A stretch of 64,000 nucleotides of DNA from RGIG8775 sp045660295. GTDB taxonomy: Bacteria > Bacillota > Clostridia > Oscillospirales > CAG-272. Each line of letters begins with the position of its first letter. Position 1 is the first letter of the stretch. Under the pieces are notes generated by a model. That model had not been told where the DNA came from and ran no database searches. It was given only the letters and a program-made list of their open reading frames with translations. Position numbers and translations under genes: made by a program. Below are positions 37,939 through 45,726 of this stretch, one piece after another. The stretch lies in assembly GCA_045660295.1 (NCBI GenBank), contig JAZRDN010000043.1, positions 142,135 to 206,134 on the forward strand. The letters are read 5' to 3'.

Positions 37939-38766
37939 ATGGCTAATAAGGTATGTGTAATTACAGGCGCAGGCGGCGTGCTTTGCTCTTCCTTCGCGAA
38001 AGAGATGGCAAAGAACGGCTATTCGGTAGCGCTTCTCGACCTTAATGTTGAGGCGGCTCAGGCAATTGCTGACGAGATAGTTAAGGACGGCGGCATTGCA
38101 AAGGCTTACAAGACTAACGTTCTTGATAAGGCAATCGTCGAGGAGGTTCACGAGGCGATTCTTGCTGACTTTGGCAAGTGCACAGTGCTTATCAACGGTG
38201 CAGGCGGTAATAACCCCCGCGCTACTACTGATCACGAAATGTTTGAGGAAGGTGACGATACCCGCGAGGATATCAAGACGTTCTTCAACCTTGATAAGTC
38301 GGGATTCGAGTTTGTGTTCAACCTTAACATCATGGGTACACTTCTCCCCACACAGGTTTTTGCTAAGGACATGATCGGCGAGGAAGGATGCTCTATTCTT
38401 AATATCTCGTCCATGAACGCTTTCACGCCCCTTACAAAGATCCCTGCATACAGCGCTGCAAAGGCAGGCGTTTCCAACTTCACACAGTGGCTCGCTGTTC
38501 ACTTTGCTGAGACGGGCATCCGTGTAAACGCTATCGCTCCCGGTTTCTTCGTAACCGCTCAGAATAAGGCGCTTCTCTTTAATGAGGACGGAACTCCCAC
38601 AGCCAGAACAGGTAAGATACTCCGTTCCACACCCATGAACCGCTTCGGTGAGGCAGATGAGCTTCTCGGCGCGCTTCGCTTCTTCGTAAATCCCAAGGAG
38701 TCGGGCTTCGTAACAGGCGTGGTTCTTCCCGTAGACGGTGGTTTCTCCGCATACTCCGGAGTATAA
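37939..38766 (+). CDS. SDR oxidoreductase, probable fructuronate reductase/D-mannonate oxidoreductase
   Basis: 275 residues. NAD(P)-binding VCVITGAGGVLCSSFAKEMA, LINGAGGNNPRAT, catalytic Ser in ILNISSMNAF, and YSAAKAG. The GAGGNNPRATTDHEMFE stretch is typical of the SDR-type mannonate oxidoreductase (YjmF/UxuB of Bacillus), which interconverts fructuronate and D-mannonate. UxuA, the next enzyme, is at 50.2 kb, which supports this. Dehydrogenases of related sugar acids remain possible. AGAAAGAGGTAAAA precedes the ATG. First of four genes. Confidence 0.82.
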   Translation: MANKVCVITGAGGVLCSSFAKEMAKNGYSVALLDLNVEAAQAIADEIVKDGGIAKAYKTNVLDKAIVEEVHEAILADFGKCTVLINGAGGNNPRATTDHEMFEEGDDTREDIKTFFNLDKSGFEFVFNLNIMGTLLPTQVFAKDMIGEEGCSILNISSMNAFTPLTKIPAYSAAKAGVSNFTQWLAVHFAETGIRVNAIAPGFFVTAQNKALLFNEDGTPTARTGKILRSTPMNRFGEADELLGALRFFVNPKESGFVTGVVLPVDGGFSAYSGV

Positions 38767-38785
38767 TCAATAGGAGGATAGGACA

Positions 38786-39628
38786 ATGGCAGATATTAAG
38801 CTTTGTGCCTTCGCCGACGAGGCAGGCGACAGCCTTGCGGAGCAGATAAAGGCAATGCAGGAAAACGGTATCGGACTTCTTGAGCTCCGTACCATCGACA
38901 AGAAAAACGTAACAAAGTTCACAAACGAAGAAGTTAAGGAATATAAGAAGCAGCTTGACGACGCGGGCATTAAGGTCTGGTCTCTCGGCTCTCCTATCGG
39001 TAAGGTTCAGATATCGGCTGATTTTAATATCGACCTTGACCTTTGCAAGAGAACTGTTGAGATAGCTGATATGTTCGGCGCTAAGAGCATCCGTATGTTC
39101 AGCTTCTATGGCACAAACGGCGAGGCACAGTACCGTGACCTCGTTATGGAACGCCTTGCAAAGTACGTTGAGACAACAAAGGGTACTGATATTACTCTTT
39201 GCCACGAGAACGAAAAGGGCATCTACGGCGATATCGCCGCTCGTTGCCTTGAGATACATCAGAATATCCCCGAGCTTAAGTGCGTGTTTGACCCCGCTAA
39301 CTACGTTCAGGTAGGTCAGGATACACTTGAGGCGTGGGCAATGCTTGAGCCTTACGTTTTCTACGGTCACATCAAGGATTCTCTTGCTGACGGTAGCATC
39401 GTTCCCCCGGGCAAGGGTGACGGTCACATTCCCGAGTACCTTCCCAAGTTTGTGGCAAATGGCTGTCAGGTGCTCACACTTGAGCCTCACCTCAAGGTGT
39501 TCAGCGCTCTTAAGGACCTTGAGACTCCCGGCGACGAGAGCAAGATCGGTCTTTATGACTTTGAAACCAAGCGCGACGCTTTCGATTGCGCTGTAAATTC
39601 GCTTAAAGAAATTATAAAGGAGATATAA
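38786..39628 (+). CDS. TIM-barrel sugar isomerase/epimerase (AP endonuclease 2 superfamily)
   Basis: 280 residues. The barrel signature is read from LCAFADEAGDSLAEQIKAMQ, GIGLLELRTI, a metal-site TLCHENEKGIYG, VFDPANYVQVGQD, and the late ligand YGHIKDSL with TLEPHLKVF. These divalent-metal enzymes isomerise or epimerise sugars or sugar acids. The exact substrate cannot be read; the operon suggests a uronate or keto-sugar. Starts 19 bases after the SDR gene behind AGGAGGATA, and 4 bases separate it from the next isomerase. Confidence 0.85.
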   Translation: MADIKLCAFADEAGDSLAEQIKAMQENGIGLLELRTIDKKNVTKFTNEEVKEYKKQLDDAGIKVWSLGSPIGKVQISADFNIDLDLCKRTVEIADMFGAKSIRMFSFYGTNGEAQYRDLVMERLAKYVETTKGTDITLCHENEKGIYGDIAARCLEIHQNIPELKCVFDPANYVQVGQDTLEAWAMLEPYVFYGHIKDSLADGSIVPPGKGDGHIPEYLPKFVANGCQVLTLEPHLKVFSALKDLETPGDESKIGLYDFETKRDAFDCAVNSLKEIIKEI

Positions 39629-39632
39629 GAAT

Positions 39633-40424
39633 ATGATTCTCGGTGCACAGTTTTACACACTCAGAAATTTCTGCAAGACAGTTGAAGGTCTTGATGAGTC
39701 GCTCAAAAAGGTAGCAGATATGGGTTATACCGCAGTTCAGCTTTCGGGCGTTTGCGAGTATGACGCTGAATGGGTTGCGGAGAGATGCCGCGAGTACGGT
39801 CTTAAGATAGTTATCACTCACTTCAACTATGATAAGATCCTCAACGATACCGACGCTACTATTGAGTTCCACAAGAAGATGGACTGCCCCTATATCGGTC
39901 TCGGTATGGCAAAGGGCGGTATGATGGACGATAGCTTTGATACGTTTATCAACGAGATTCCCGAGGTTGTTGAGAAGATTTCGGCAGCAGGACTTAAGTT
40001 TATGTACCACAACCATAACCACGAGTTCGCTATTAACCCCAAGACAGGCAATCGCTTTATCGACGACCTCTGCGCGGCATATCCCGCTGATAAGCTCGGT
40101 ATTACAATGGATACATATTGGGTTCAGGCAGGCGGAGCAGACCCCGCACAGTGGATCATGAAGCTCAAGGGCAGAAATAACGTTGTTCACTTCAAGGATA
40201 TGAATATGACCCTTTTCCGTGACGCAGAGGGCAAGGCACAGCGCGAGAACCGCATTGCTACCATCGGCGAGGGTAATATGAACTACGATGCAATCATCGA
40301 GGCTTGCCTTAAGGCAGACGTTGAGTACGGCTTTGTTGAGCTTGACAACTGTTACGGCGCAGATCCCTTTGAGTGCATGAAAAAGAGCTACGACTTCCTT
40401 ACAACCAGATACGGCTTGAAGTAA
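39633..40424 (+). CDS. Second TIM-barrel sugar isomerase/epimerase
   Basis: 263 residues: LGAQFYTLRNFCKTVEGLDE, the helix-strand GYTAVQLSGV, metal ligands in YHNHNHEFA, GITMDTYWVQAGGADPA, VHFKDMN and FVELDNCYGADPFECMK. This ending is characteristic of the sugar phosphate isomerase/epimerase family. It is not a close duplicate of the preceding gene (they share only superfamily motifs), so the two probably act on different intermediates. AAGGAGATATAAGAAT precedes the ATG. Confidence 0.86.
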   Translation: MILGAQFYTLRNFCKTVEGLDESLKKVADMGYTAVQLSGVCEYDAEWVAERCREYGLKIVITHFNYDKILNDTDATIEFHKKMDCPYIGLGMAKGGMMDDSFDTFINEIPEVVEKISAAGLKFMYHNHNHEFAINPKTGNRFIDDLCAAYPADKLGITMDTYWVQAGGADPAQWIMKLKGRNNVVHFKDMNMTLFRDAEGKAQRENRIATIGEGNMNYDAIIEACLKADVEYGFVELDNCYGADPFECMKKSYDFLTTRYGLK

Positions 40425-40453
40425 TAAAATAATTTGAAAGGAAACTACATAAA

Positions 40454-41659
40454 ATGAAAAAGGTAAAACTTGGTATTATCGGTATTGGTAATATGGGTAC
40501 GACCCATATGAAGAATATTCTTGCAGGCAAGTGCCCCGAGATCGACGTTGCCGCTGTTGCGGATATCGATCCCGCAAGAATTGAGGCAGCAAAGGGCTTC
40601 TACGCAGACGCTAAGGAAAAGAATCCCGATCTTCCCGAGGTTGCATACTTTGACGATGCTATCAAGATGATGGAGTCGGGTCTTATCGACTCTGTTATCG
40701 TAGCTATTCCTCACTACGATCACCCCAAGTACGTTATCGAAGCGTTTAACCATGGTCTCCACGCTATCAGCGAGAAGCCCGCGGGTGTTTACACACTTCA
40801 GGTTCGTGAGATGATGGCTGAGGCTGATAAGCATCCCGAGCTAGTTTTCGGTATGATGTTCAACCAGAGAACAAATCACGTTTTCCGTAAGATGAAGGAG
40901 ATCATCGCAAGCGGCGAGCTTGGCGAGATCAAGAGAACAAGCTGGATCATCACAAACTGGTACAGACCCCAGTATTACTATGATTCCGGCGCATGGAGAG
41001 CAACATGGAGCGGAGAAGGCGGCGGCGTTCTTCTTAACCAGTGTCCCCATAACCTTGACCTTTGGCAGTGGATCTGCGGTATGCCCGCTAAGATCGACGC
41101 AAAGGTTAAGTTCGGTAAGTGGCACGATATCGAGGTTGACGACGATGTAACCGCATACGCAGAGTACGCAAACGGCGCAACCGGTACATTCATCACATCT
41201 ACAGGTGACGCTCCCGGTACAAACCGCTTCGAGATCGTTTGCGACGGCGGTAAGCTTGTTTGTGACGACGCAAAGACACTTACAATGTGGAAGAACGAAG
41301 TTCCCGAGTCCGAATTCTCTAAGACAACAAAGAACGCGTTCAGCAGCCCCAAGTGCGAGGTTGTCAACGTTGAAACAGACGGCGAAAATCTTCAGCACGT
41401 AGGCGTGTTCAATAAGTTTGCGGCAGCAGTTCTTCGCGGCGAGCCCCTTGTTGCGGACGGACGTGAGGGTATTAACGGACTTTCTATCTCCAACGCTATG
41501 CACCTTTCGGCATGGCAGGGCAGAGAAGTATCGCTTCCTCTTTCCGCAGAAGACGAGAAAGAGTTTTACAAAGAGCTTATGGAGCGCGTAAAGACCTCCA
41601 GACGCAAGGAAAACGTAGTTTCTTCTGTTGCTGATACATCTTCCAGCTATAATAACTAA
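40454..41659 (+). CDS. Gfo/Idh/MocA family oxidoreductase
   Basis: 401 residues. N-terminal Rossmann fold KLGIIGIGNMGTTHMKNILA with GIGNMG at about 10-15; the conserved SEKPAGVYTLQVREM carries the EKP catalytic Lys; the C-terminal domain contains GGGVLLNQCPHNLDLWQW with the catalytic His. Such enzymes use NAD(P) to oxidise or reduce sugars and inositols. It ends with an unusual Ser/Asn tail (VSSVADTSSSYNN). AAAGGAAACTACATAAA precedes the ATG. Last gene of the operon, with a strong terminator. Confidence 0.9.
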   Translation: MKKVKLGIIGIGNMGTTHMKNILAGKCPEIDVAAVADIDPARIEAAKGFYADAKEKNPDLPEVAYFDDAIKMMESGLIDSVIVAIPHYDHPKYVIEAFNHGLHAISEKPAGVYTLQVREMMAEADKHPELVFGMMFNQRTNHVFRKMKEIIASGELGEIKRTSWIITNWYRPQYYYDSGAWRATWSGEGGGVLLNQCPHNLDLWQWICGMPAKIDAKVKFGKWHDIEVDDDVTAYAEYANGATGTFITSTGDAPGTNRFEIVCDGGKLVCDDAKTLTMWKNEVPESEFSKTTKNAFSSPKCEVVNVETDGENLQHVGVFNKFAAAVLRGEPLVADGREGINGLSISNAMHLSAWQGREVSLPLSAEDEKEFYKELMERVKTSRRKENVVSSVADTSSSYNN

Positions 41660-41670
41660 TTGATAATTTA

Positions 41671-41703
41671 GAGGTCATCTCACGGAGATGACCTCAATTT
41701 TTT
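41671..41703 (+). terminator. Terminator of the uronate operon
   Basis: 11-bp stem GAGGTCATCTC/GAGATGACCTC with ACG loop, then AATTTTTT. Confidence 0.9.
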
Positions 41704-41735
41704 CAAAATTCTTCAAATAAAATTGAAAAAACCTC

Positions 41736-41764
41736 TTGACAAACACCCGAGAAAGTGGTATACT
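41736..41764 (+). promoter_or_regulatory. Promoter of tRNA-Arg
   Basis: TTGACA (41736-41741), 17 bases, TATACT (41759-41764). The spacer end GAGAAAGTGGTA is identical in the rRNA promoter P1 at 63.6 kb. Confidence 0.87.
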
Positions 41765-41790
41765 ATGCAAGTACGAAATCAATCGTGCAT

Positions 41791-41867
41791 GCGGCGTTAG
41801 CTCAGCTGGATAGAGTGTTTGGCTACGAACCAAAAGGTCGGGGGTTCGAATCCCTTACGCCGTGCCA
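41791..41867 (+). tRNA. tRNA-Arg (anticodon ACG)
   Basis: Acceptor GCGGCGT/ACGCCGT, D-arm GCTC...GAGT, anticodon arm TTTGG-CTACGAA-CCAAA with anticodon ACG, T-arm GGGGG-TTCGAAT-CCCTT, discriminator G and an encoded CCA. All cloverleaf arms pair (G-U at the acceptor end and in the T-stem). Confidence 0.96.
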
Positions 41868-41905
41868 AAACAACGGAATACCACGAAGTGGTATTCCGTT
41901 GTTTT
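41867..41905. terminator. Terminator of the tRNA
   Basis: 18-bp perfect stem AAAACAACGGAATACCAC paired with its complement (41867-41884 with 41888-41905), GAA loop. The 139 bases between it and the DUF4097 stop hold nothing I recognise. Confidence 0.9.
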
Positions 41906-42044
41906 GTTATCTGCATAATATTTTCGAATTTCAATTTCGAAGGGATTGCGGACTTTTTTAACATGTCCCAAGCAATTAAATATAGCCTTTTTTGATGCGA
42001 TAAATTAGTATTTGTGTGCTTAAAAATTTGATATGAGGTTGCCG

Positions 42045-43007
42045 TTAGTTGATAGTTATTTTGATATCTCCCGTGTCGGTGGTTATCTCACACCTGCCGC
42101 CCGTTGCGGTTTTGGGAACATCAACCTTGCCCGTGTCGGTTCTTGGTATAAACACTTTTTCGGAAAGCAGAGTTCCCACAACATCGCCCGTGTCTGTTTC
42201 TGCAAAAATCTCGGCGGCATCGCAACCGTCAAACTTTATGTCACCCGTGCTTCTTTCAATAGAAAATCTTTCCGTAGCAATAACATTCTTCAACGATATA
42301 TCGCCTGTGTTTCCCGTTGAGGTAAGATTTTTGCACGTAATATTGGTGAGATTAGTCTTGCCGGTTGACACACCGACCTTAACGTCGCCCTCGCAACTTG
42401 CACCCGAAACAGTCACCCTGCCTGTGGAAACCGAAAGGTCAAGTGAACTCGCAGATATGTTTTCAACAGAAATATCACCCGTAGTTGTTTTGATTTTTAC
42501 CGCTTCCGAAGCACAGGCGTAATTCGTTACATCACCGGTGCTTGCGGAGATGTTTATGCTTTCAAATGTGAAGTCCTTTGATGTTTCAACGTCGCCTGTG
42601 CTTGACTTCACCCAAAGCGCCCCGTATTCCCCTTGCGGAAGACGTACGGTTATCTTTGGCGTTCCGAAATTGAAGCCTATATGCTCATACCATTTTCTCG
42701 TATCAAAGACCTCTATTAAAAGCGTATCGTCCTTTACAGTAACCGAATGCTTTACGTTATTCTGCTCATAGCAATCTACCGAGCTCTTTTGATTTTCTGA
42801 AACAACAAAGACAATATCAGCGGTATGGGTAACAATAGATATGTTTTTGAAATTTTCGTTTATTTCATAATTGCTTGTTTCGTACTTGTTTGTTGATAAT
42901 TTCGTAAAATCCCATTTAAGCATTGACATTACACCCCCAAAAACGATACATCCGATCAACACAAGAGAAGATGCTATAATAAGCCATATTTTTGTCGTCT
43001 TACCCAT
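42045..43007 (-). CDS. DUF4097-family adhesin-like repeat protein, membrane anchored
   Basis: 320 residues from ATG 43007. An N-terminal membrane helix (IWLIIASSLVLIGCIVFGGV) is followed by an extracytoplasmic beta-solenoid-like domain built of short repeats centred on STGD/TTGD/DTGD (for example VKSSTGDVETS, ISASTGDVTN, TDTGDIKITIN). This is the normal partner in padR-DUF1700-DUF4097 operons, thought to form an envelope-stress or antimicrobial-peptide sensing unit; the function is not proven. The start overlaps the DUF1700 stop by one base (TGATG). Confidence 0.88.
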   Translation of the reverse strand: MGKTTKIWLIIASSLVLIGCIVFGGVMSMLKWDFTKLSTNKYETSNYEINENFKNISIVTHTADIVFVVSENQKSSVDCYEQNNVKHSVTVKDDTLLIEVFDTRKWYEHIGFNFGTPKITVRLPQGEYGALWVKSSTGDVETSKDFTFESINISASTGDVTNYACASEAVKIKTTTGDISVENISASSLDLSVSTGRVTVSGASCEGDVKVGVSTGKTNLTNITCKNLTSTGNTGDISLKNVIATERFSIERSTGDIKFDGCDAAEIFAETDTGDVVGTLLSEKVFIPRTDTGKVDVPKTATGGRCEITTDTGDIKITIN

Positions 43008-43606
43008 CACGCTTCCTCCTTCTTCATAAAGCAGTTCTTGATCCATATTGCAATTTTCTTTGTGAGTATCAGGATACCCTTTGTTGCCGCTTTACATCCG
43101 TAGAACATAAAGACAGAAAGACCTGCACAAACGATTACCGTACCTATCATAGCAATTCCCGTAAGAAGGTTGCCATTGATAGCCAAAACAATACCCGATA
43201 TCACGCCGCCAAGGGCACAAGCAATCAACGAAACAAATATAGCCCATACGGAAATAATCACAGACCATAACGAGGCGTAGAGTGAAAGTATCACCGCAAA
43301 AGCGGCAATAGCCAATGAAAGCCATATGGGAGCGCCAAGTGCCAAAAGTACAAATTCCCATGCTTTGAACTGCGTTTTCTGCTTTATTCTTTCTTTTGCG
43401 ATTTTGGCAAGAGGGATATCGGCTATGATCTGCGCCGCAATCTCGTCAACAGAACCGACCGCCAAAACGGCTTCTTCCTCCGTCAGTCCTTCTTCCATTC
43501 TATCATCAATCATTTCGCTGTAAAAATTAAGGCTATCTTCAACATCTTGTGTTGGCAAACCGGATAGCTTCATCTTGAGCGTACTCAGAAATTCTTGTTT
43601 ACGCAT
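43007..43606 (-). CDS. DUF1700-family membrane protein
   Basis: 199 residues from ATG 43606. The cytoplasmic N-terminus MRKQEFLSTLKMKLSGLP and YSEMIDDRMEEGLTEEEAVL is the typical DUF1700/HAAS helical domain (a PadR-interacting region in related proteins), followed by about four membrane helices between residues 85 and 180. It overlaps both neighbours (8 bases with padR, 1 with DUF4097), so the three are translated together. Confidence 0.9.
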   Translation of the reverse strand: MRKQEFLSTLKMKLSGLPTQDVEDSLNFYSEMIDDRMEEGLTEEEAVLAVGSVDEIAAQIIADIPLAKIAKERIKQKTQFKAWEFVLLALGAPIWLSLAIAAFAVILSLYASLWSVIISVWAIFVSLIACALGGVISGIVLAINGNLLTGIAMIGTVIVCAGLSVFMFYGCKAATKGILILTKKIAIWIKNCFMKKEEA

Positions 43607-43919
43607 TCTCCGTATCCTCCTTGGTAACAAATCTGTAAATTGACATTACCTCACGCCACTCGTTTTTGAAATCTTCAATGCGTTCAAACCCTGCGTTTGT
43701 GATGTGATAATATTTTCGTAGCCTTCCTCCGTGCTCGGAGGTGTGTACCGTCAGCATCCCCGAAAGCTCCAAGCGTTTCAGTATCGTGTATAGAGTGGAT
43801 TCTGACATTTCGATATACGGCTTCATATCTTTGATGATCTTATAGCCGTATGAATCTTCATTTTTGATAGCGGCTAACACGCATACATCGAGTAACCCTC
43901 GTTTTAATTGAATATCCAT
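43599..43919 (-). CDS. PadR-family transcriptional regulator
   Basis: 106 residues from ATG 43919 behind GTAAGGAGGAGTATGCT. MDIQLKRGLLDVCVLAAIKN and EDSYGYKIIKDM are the PadR winged-helix opening; SESTLYTILKRLELSGMLTV is the recognition helix and HGGRLRKYYHITNAG the wing. It has the short C-terminal dimerisation helix of subfamily 2. It probably represses its own operon through the inverted repeats in its promoter (43938-43976). Confidence 0.93.
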   Translation of the reverse strand: MDIQLKRGLLDVCVLAAIKNEDSYGYKIIKDMKPYIEMSESTLYTILKRLELSGMLTVHTSEHGGRLRKYYHITNAGFERIEDFKNEWREVMSIYRFVTKEDTENA

Positions 43920-43937
43920 AGCATACTCCTCCTTACG

Positions 43938-43976
43938 CAATACATCATATCACGAAGTATTGCTTTTGTCAATACT
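43938..43976 (-). promoter_or_regulatory. padR promoter with CAATAC/GTATTG operator repeats
   Basis: Minus strand TTGACA (43967-43972), 17 bases ending TGA, TATGAT (43944-43949). The motif CAATAC/GTATTG occurs at 43938-43943, 43957-43962 and 43970-43976 in alternating orientation, flanking the -10 and overlapping the -35; AGTATTG-7-CAATACT is a perfect arm pair. Confidence 0.75.
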
Positions 43977-43981
43977 TTTTC

Positions 43982-44021
43982 AAAAAAAGACACCACAAAT
44001 GCAAAAAACATTTATGGTGTC
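43982..44021 (-). terminator. Terminator of the amidohydrolase gene
   Basis: Minus strand hairpin of 13 bp with one mismatch (43989-44001 with 44009-44021) followed by seven T. A smaller hairpin GGCGGA/TCCGCC lies at 44114-44131. Confidence 0.78.
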
Positions 44022-44166
44022 CGAAATTTATATAATTTCATCGGTTTTAAAACGGTATCTAAAATTCGCGCGAATAGTAGCCTATATGCGAAGAATTTTT
44101 GTGACGAGTGGCGGAAAAAGCTCCGCCGATTCGCCCACCGTCGAGTTTTTTGAGGTTATCTACTAT

Positions 44167-45315
44167 TTATGACTCCGAGTGCTTTGATTGCCAGGCGATC
44201 TGCCCGTTGACAATTGTGTATTTTACAGAGGAAGCTATTTGTAATGGATTACCGTCATAAATGGCTATATCGGCATCTTTTCCTTCTTTTAAGCTGCCTA
44301 ATCTGTGATCCACACGGCATATACGTGCTGCATCAATTGTAATTGCACGTAATGCGCCCCATTCACTCATGCCTTCCTTGACGGCGAGTGCGGCACAGAG
44401 TGGAAGGTATTGAATCCTTGATACCGGATGATCTGTGGTTAGTGCAACCAAAACGCCGGCTTTCTGAAGTTCCCCGGGCGTTTTAAAATCCGAAAGACTA
44501 ACTTCATCCTTGCTTCTGGACGCCAGAGAAGGGCCGACAATAGCCGGATAACCGCTTTGAGCAATGGCATCGGCGATGAGATGACCTTCGGTACAATGAT
44601 CAAGAGTGAGTCCCAAACCAAATTCGTCGGCGATGCGAATGGCAGTGAAAATATCGTCTGCACGGTGCACGTGCGCTTTCATCGGTATTTTTCCCTCAAA
44701 CAGATCCCGATAGCACTCCATAGCAAACGTTTTCTGAGATCCATTACCATTGTTGAAATATTGCTTTGCAAGAGTTAATTCTTCTCGAATTAACGATGCA
44801 ATTCCCATGCGAGTAGACGGGATATTTCCATTCGGACCGTAGTTTGTCATAGGATTTTCCCCAAAGGCAAACTTCATAGCAGAGGGTGCCATAACTACCA
44901 TATCATCGATTCGTCTGCCGTGAGTTTTTACGAAAGCAAACTGTCCTCCGATCGGATTTGAACTTCCCGGTCCCACCATCACACTTGTGATGCCGACAGC
45001 CAGAGCGTTGTGAAATGCACCGTCCATTGGATTGATTGCATCAATGGCACGGATGCATGGTGTGATCGGGTTGGTTCCCTCGTTGCTTTCATCACCTTGG
45101 CTGGTCTTTTTTTCTTCCGAAATTCCTATGTGACTATGCGCATCGATAAAACCGGGATACACTCGAAAGCCCGAGGCATCAATGATTCTCATACGTTCGG
45201 TAGGTGTTATTTTTTTTGCGATTTGAATAATTTTTCCTTTGTCGATCAGCAAATCGACATAACTTTCTTTATTAGTTTCCATTGTGAAAACCAATCCGTT
45301 TTGTATTAAAAGCAC
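44167..45315 (-). CDS. Metal-dependent amidohydrolase (imidazolonepropionase-like)
   Basis: 382 residues from GTG 45315, seven bases after AGGAGG. The signature GFIDAHSHIGI (HxH metal ligands), a lysine region, KAHVHRADDIFTAIR, LTLDHCTEG and the late aspartate TTDHPVSR with ALAVKEGMSEWGALRAITI all fit the amidohydrolase superfamily. GKDADIAIYDGNPL is the typical closing strand. The substrate may be a dipeptide, hydantoin or similar amide. It stands alone between terminators, and its codon use is less biased than in neighbouring housekeeping genes, suggesting accessory status. Confidence 0.85.
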   Translation of the reverse strand: MLLIQNGLVFTMETNKESYVDLLIDKGKIIQIAKKITPTERMRIIDASGFRVYPGFIDAHSHIGISEEKKTSQGDESNEGTNPITPCIRAIDAINPMDGAFHNALAVGITSVMVGPGSSNPIGGQFAFVKTHGRRIDDMVVMAPSAMKFAFGENPMTNYGPNGNIPSTRMGIASLIREELTLAKQYFNNGNGSQKTFAMECYRDLFEGKIPMKAHVHRADDIFTAIRIADEFGLGLTLDHCTEGHLIADAIAQSGYPAIVGPSLASRSKDEVSLSDFKTPGELQKAGVLVALTTDHPVSRIQYLPLCAALAVKEGMSEWGALRAITIDAARICRVDHRLGSLKEGKDADIAIYDGNPLQIASSVKYTIVNGQIAWQSKHSES

Positions 45316-45346
45316 ATCAAACCCTCCTGAATTTTTTTCATGTATA

Positions 45347-45368
45347 TTTTGTCCGAATACGGTCAAAA
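45347..45368. promoter_or_regulatory. Near-perfect palindrome between divergent genes
   Basis: TTTTGTCCG-AATA-CGGTCAAAA: eight of nine arm positions pair. It lies between the amidohydrolase and the Asn/Gln mini-gene and could be a shared operator. Confidence 0.45.
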
Positions 45369-45403
45369 CTATACTTGCTATCTAATTAAGAAAGGATTTT
45401 ATT

Positions 45404-45589
45404 ATGAACAACCAGAACAACCAGAACAACCAGAACAACCAGAACAACCAGAATAACCAGAACAACCAGAACAACCAGAACAACCAGAACAACCAGAACA
45501 ATCAGAATAACCAGAACAGCCGTAACAACCAGAATAACCAGAACAATCAGAATCGCCAAAACAGTCAGAACAACAACCAGAACAGATAA
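45404..45589 (+). CDS. 61-residue Asn/Gln repeat protein
   Basis: Composed only of Met, Asn, Gln, Ser and Arg: twelve NNQ triplets, then NSR, three NNQ, NRQ, NSQ, NNNQNR. The DNA is a 9-bp tandem repeat AACAACCAG with increasing variation towards the 3' end. AAAGGA precedes ATG by 8 bases and a clean TAA ends it, which favours real translation. Similar low-complexity Asn/Gln proteins occur among spore-coat and prion-like proteins, but no family is claimed. The minus-strand frame (Cys-Ser-Gly repeats) is taken as its shadow. Confidence 0.55.
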   Translation: MNNQNNQNNQNNQNNQNNQNNQNNQNNQNNQNNQNNQNSRNNQNNQNNQNRQNSQNNNQNR

Positions 45590-45602
45590 AAGTGATTGGT
45601 GC

Positions 45603-45665
45603 ATCGAAAATCTTGGGACTCTCGTTCACATCTGAACCTTGGGTTTCTTGAATGAAATTTTCGAT
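45603..45665. other. Inverted repeat after the Asn/Gln gene
   Basis: ATCGAAAAT near 45604 and ATTTTCGAT near 45656 pair over nine bases with ~43 bases between. Purpose unknown. Confidence 0.4.
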
Positions 45666-45681
45666 AAATTACAACAATAAA

Positions 45682-45717
45682 GAATGCCTTCTTCAAATCT
45701 ATGAGGAAGGCATTTTT
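45682..45717 (+). terminator. Terminator after the Asn/Gln gene
   Basis: AATGCCTTC/GAAGGCATT-type stem with ~14-base loop, one offset base, then TTTTTG. Confidence 0.65.
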
Positions 45718-45726
45718 GTTATATAA

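Noticed and set aside
45404..45589. Short tandem repeats as a CRISPR array
   Set aside because: Units are 9 bp with no spacers; it is an in-frame coding repeat.
42045..45589. tRNA-Arg to Asn/Gln gene as one genomic island
   Set aside because: No repeat of the tRNA 3' end is found downstream and no integrase is present; only the guaA-side segment has matching repeats.
45402..45629. Minus-strand Cys-Ser-Gly repeat frames opposite the NNQ gene
   Set aside because: Exact shadow of the 9-bp tandem repeat; no ribosome site, and the plus-strand frame has one.
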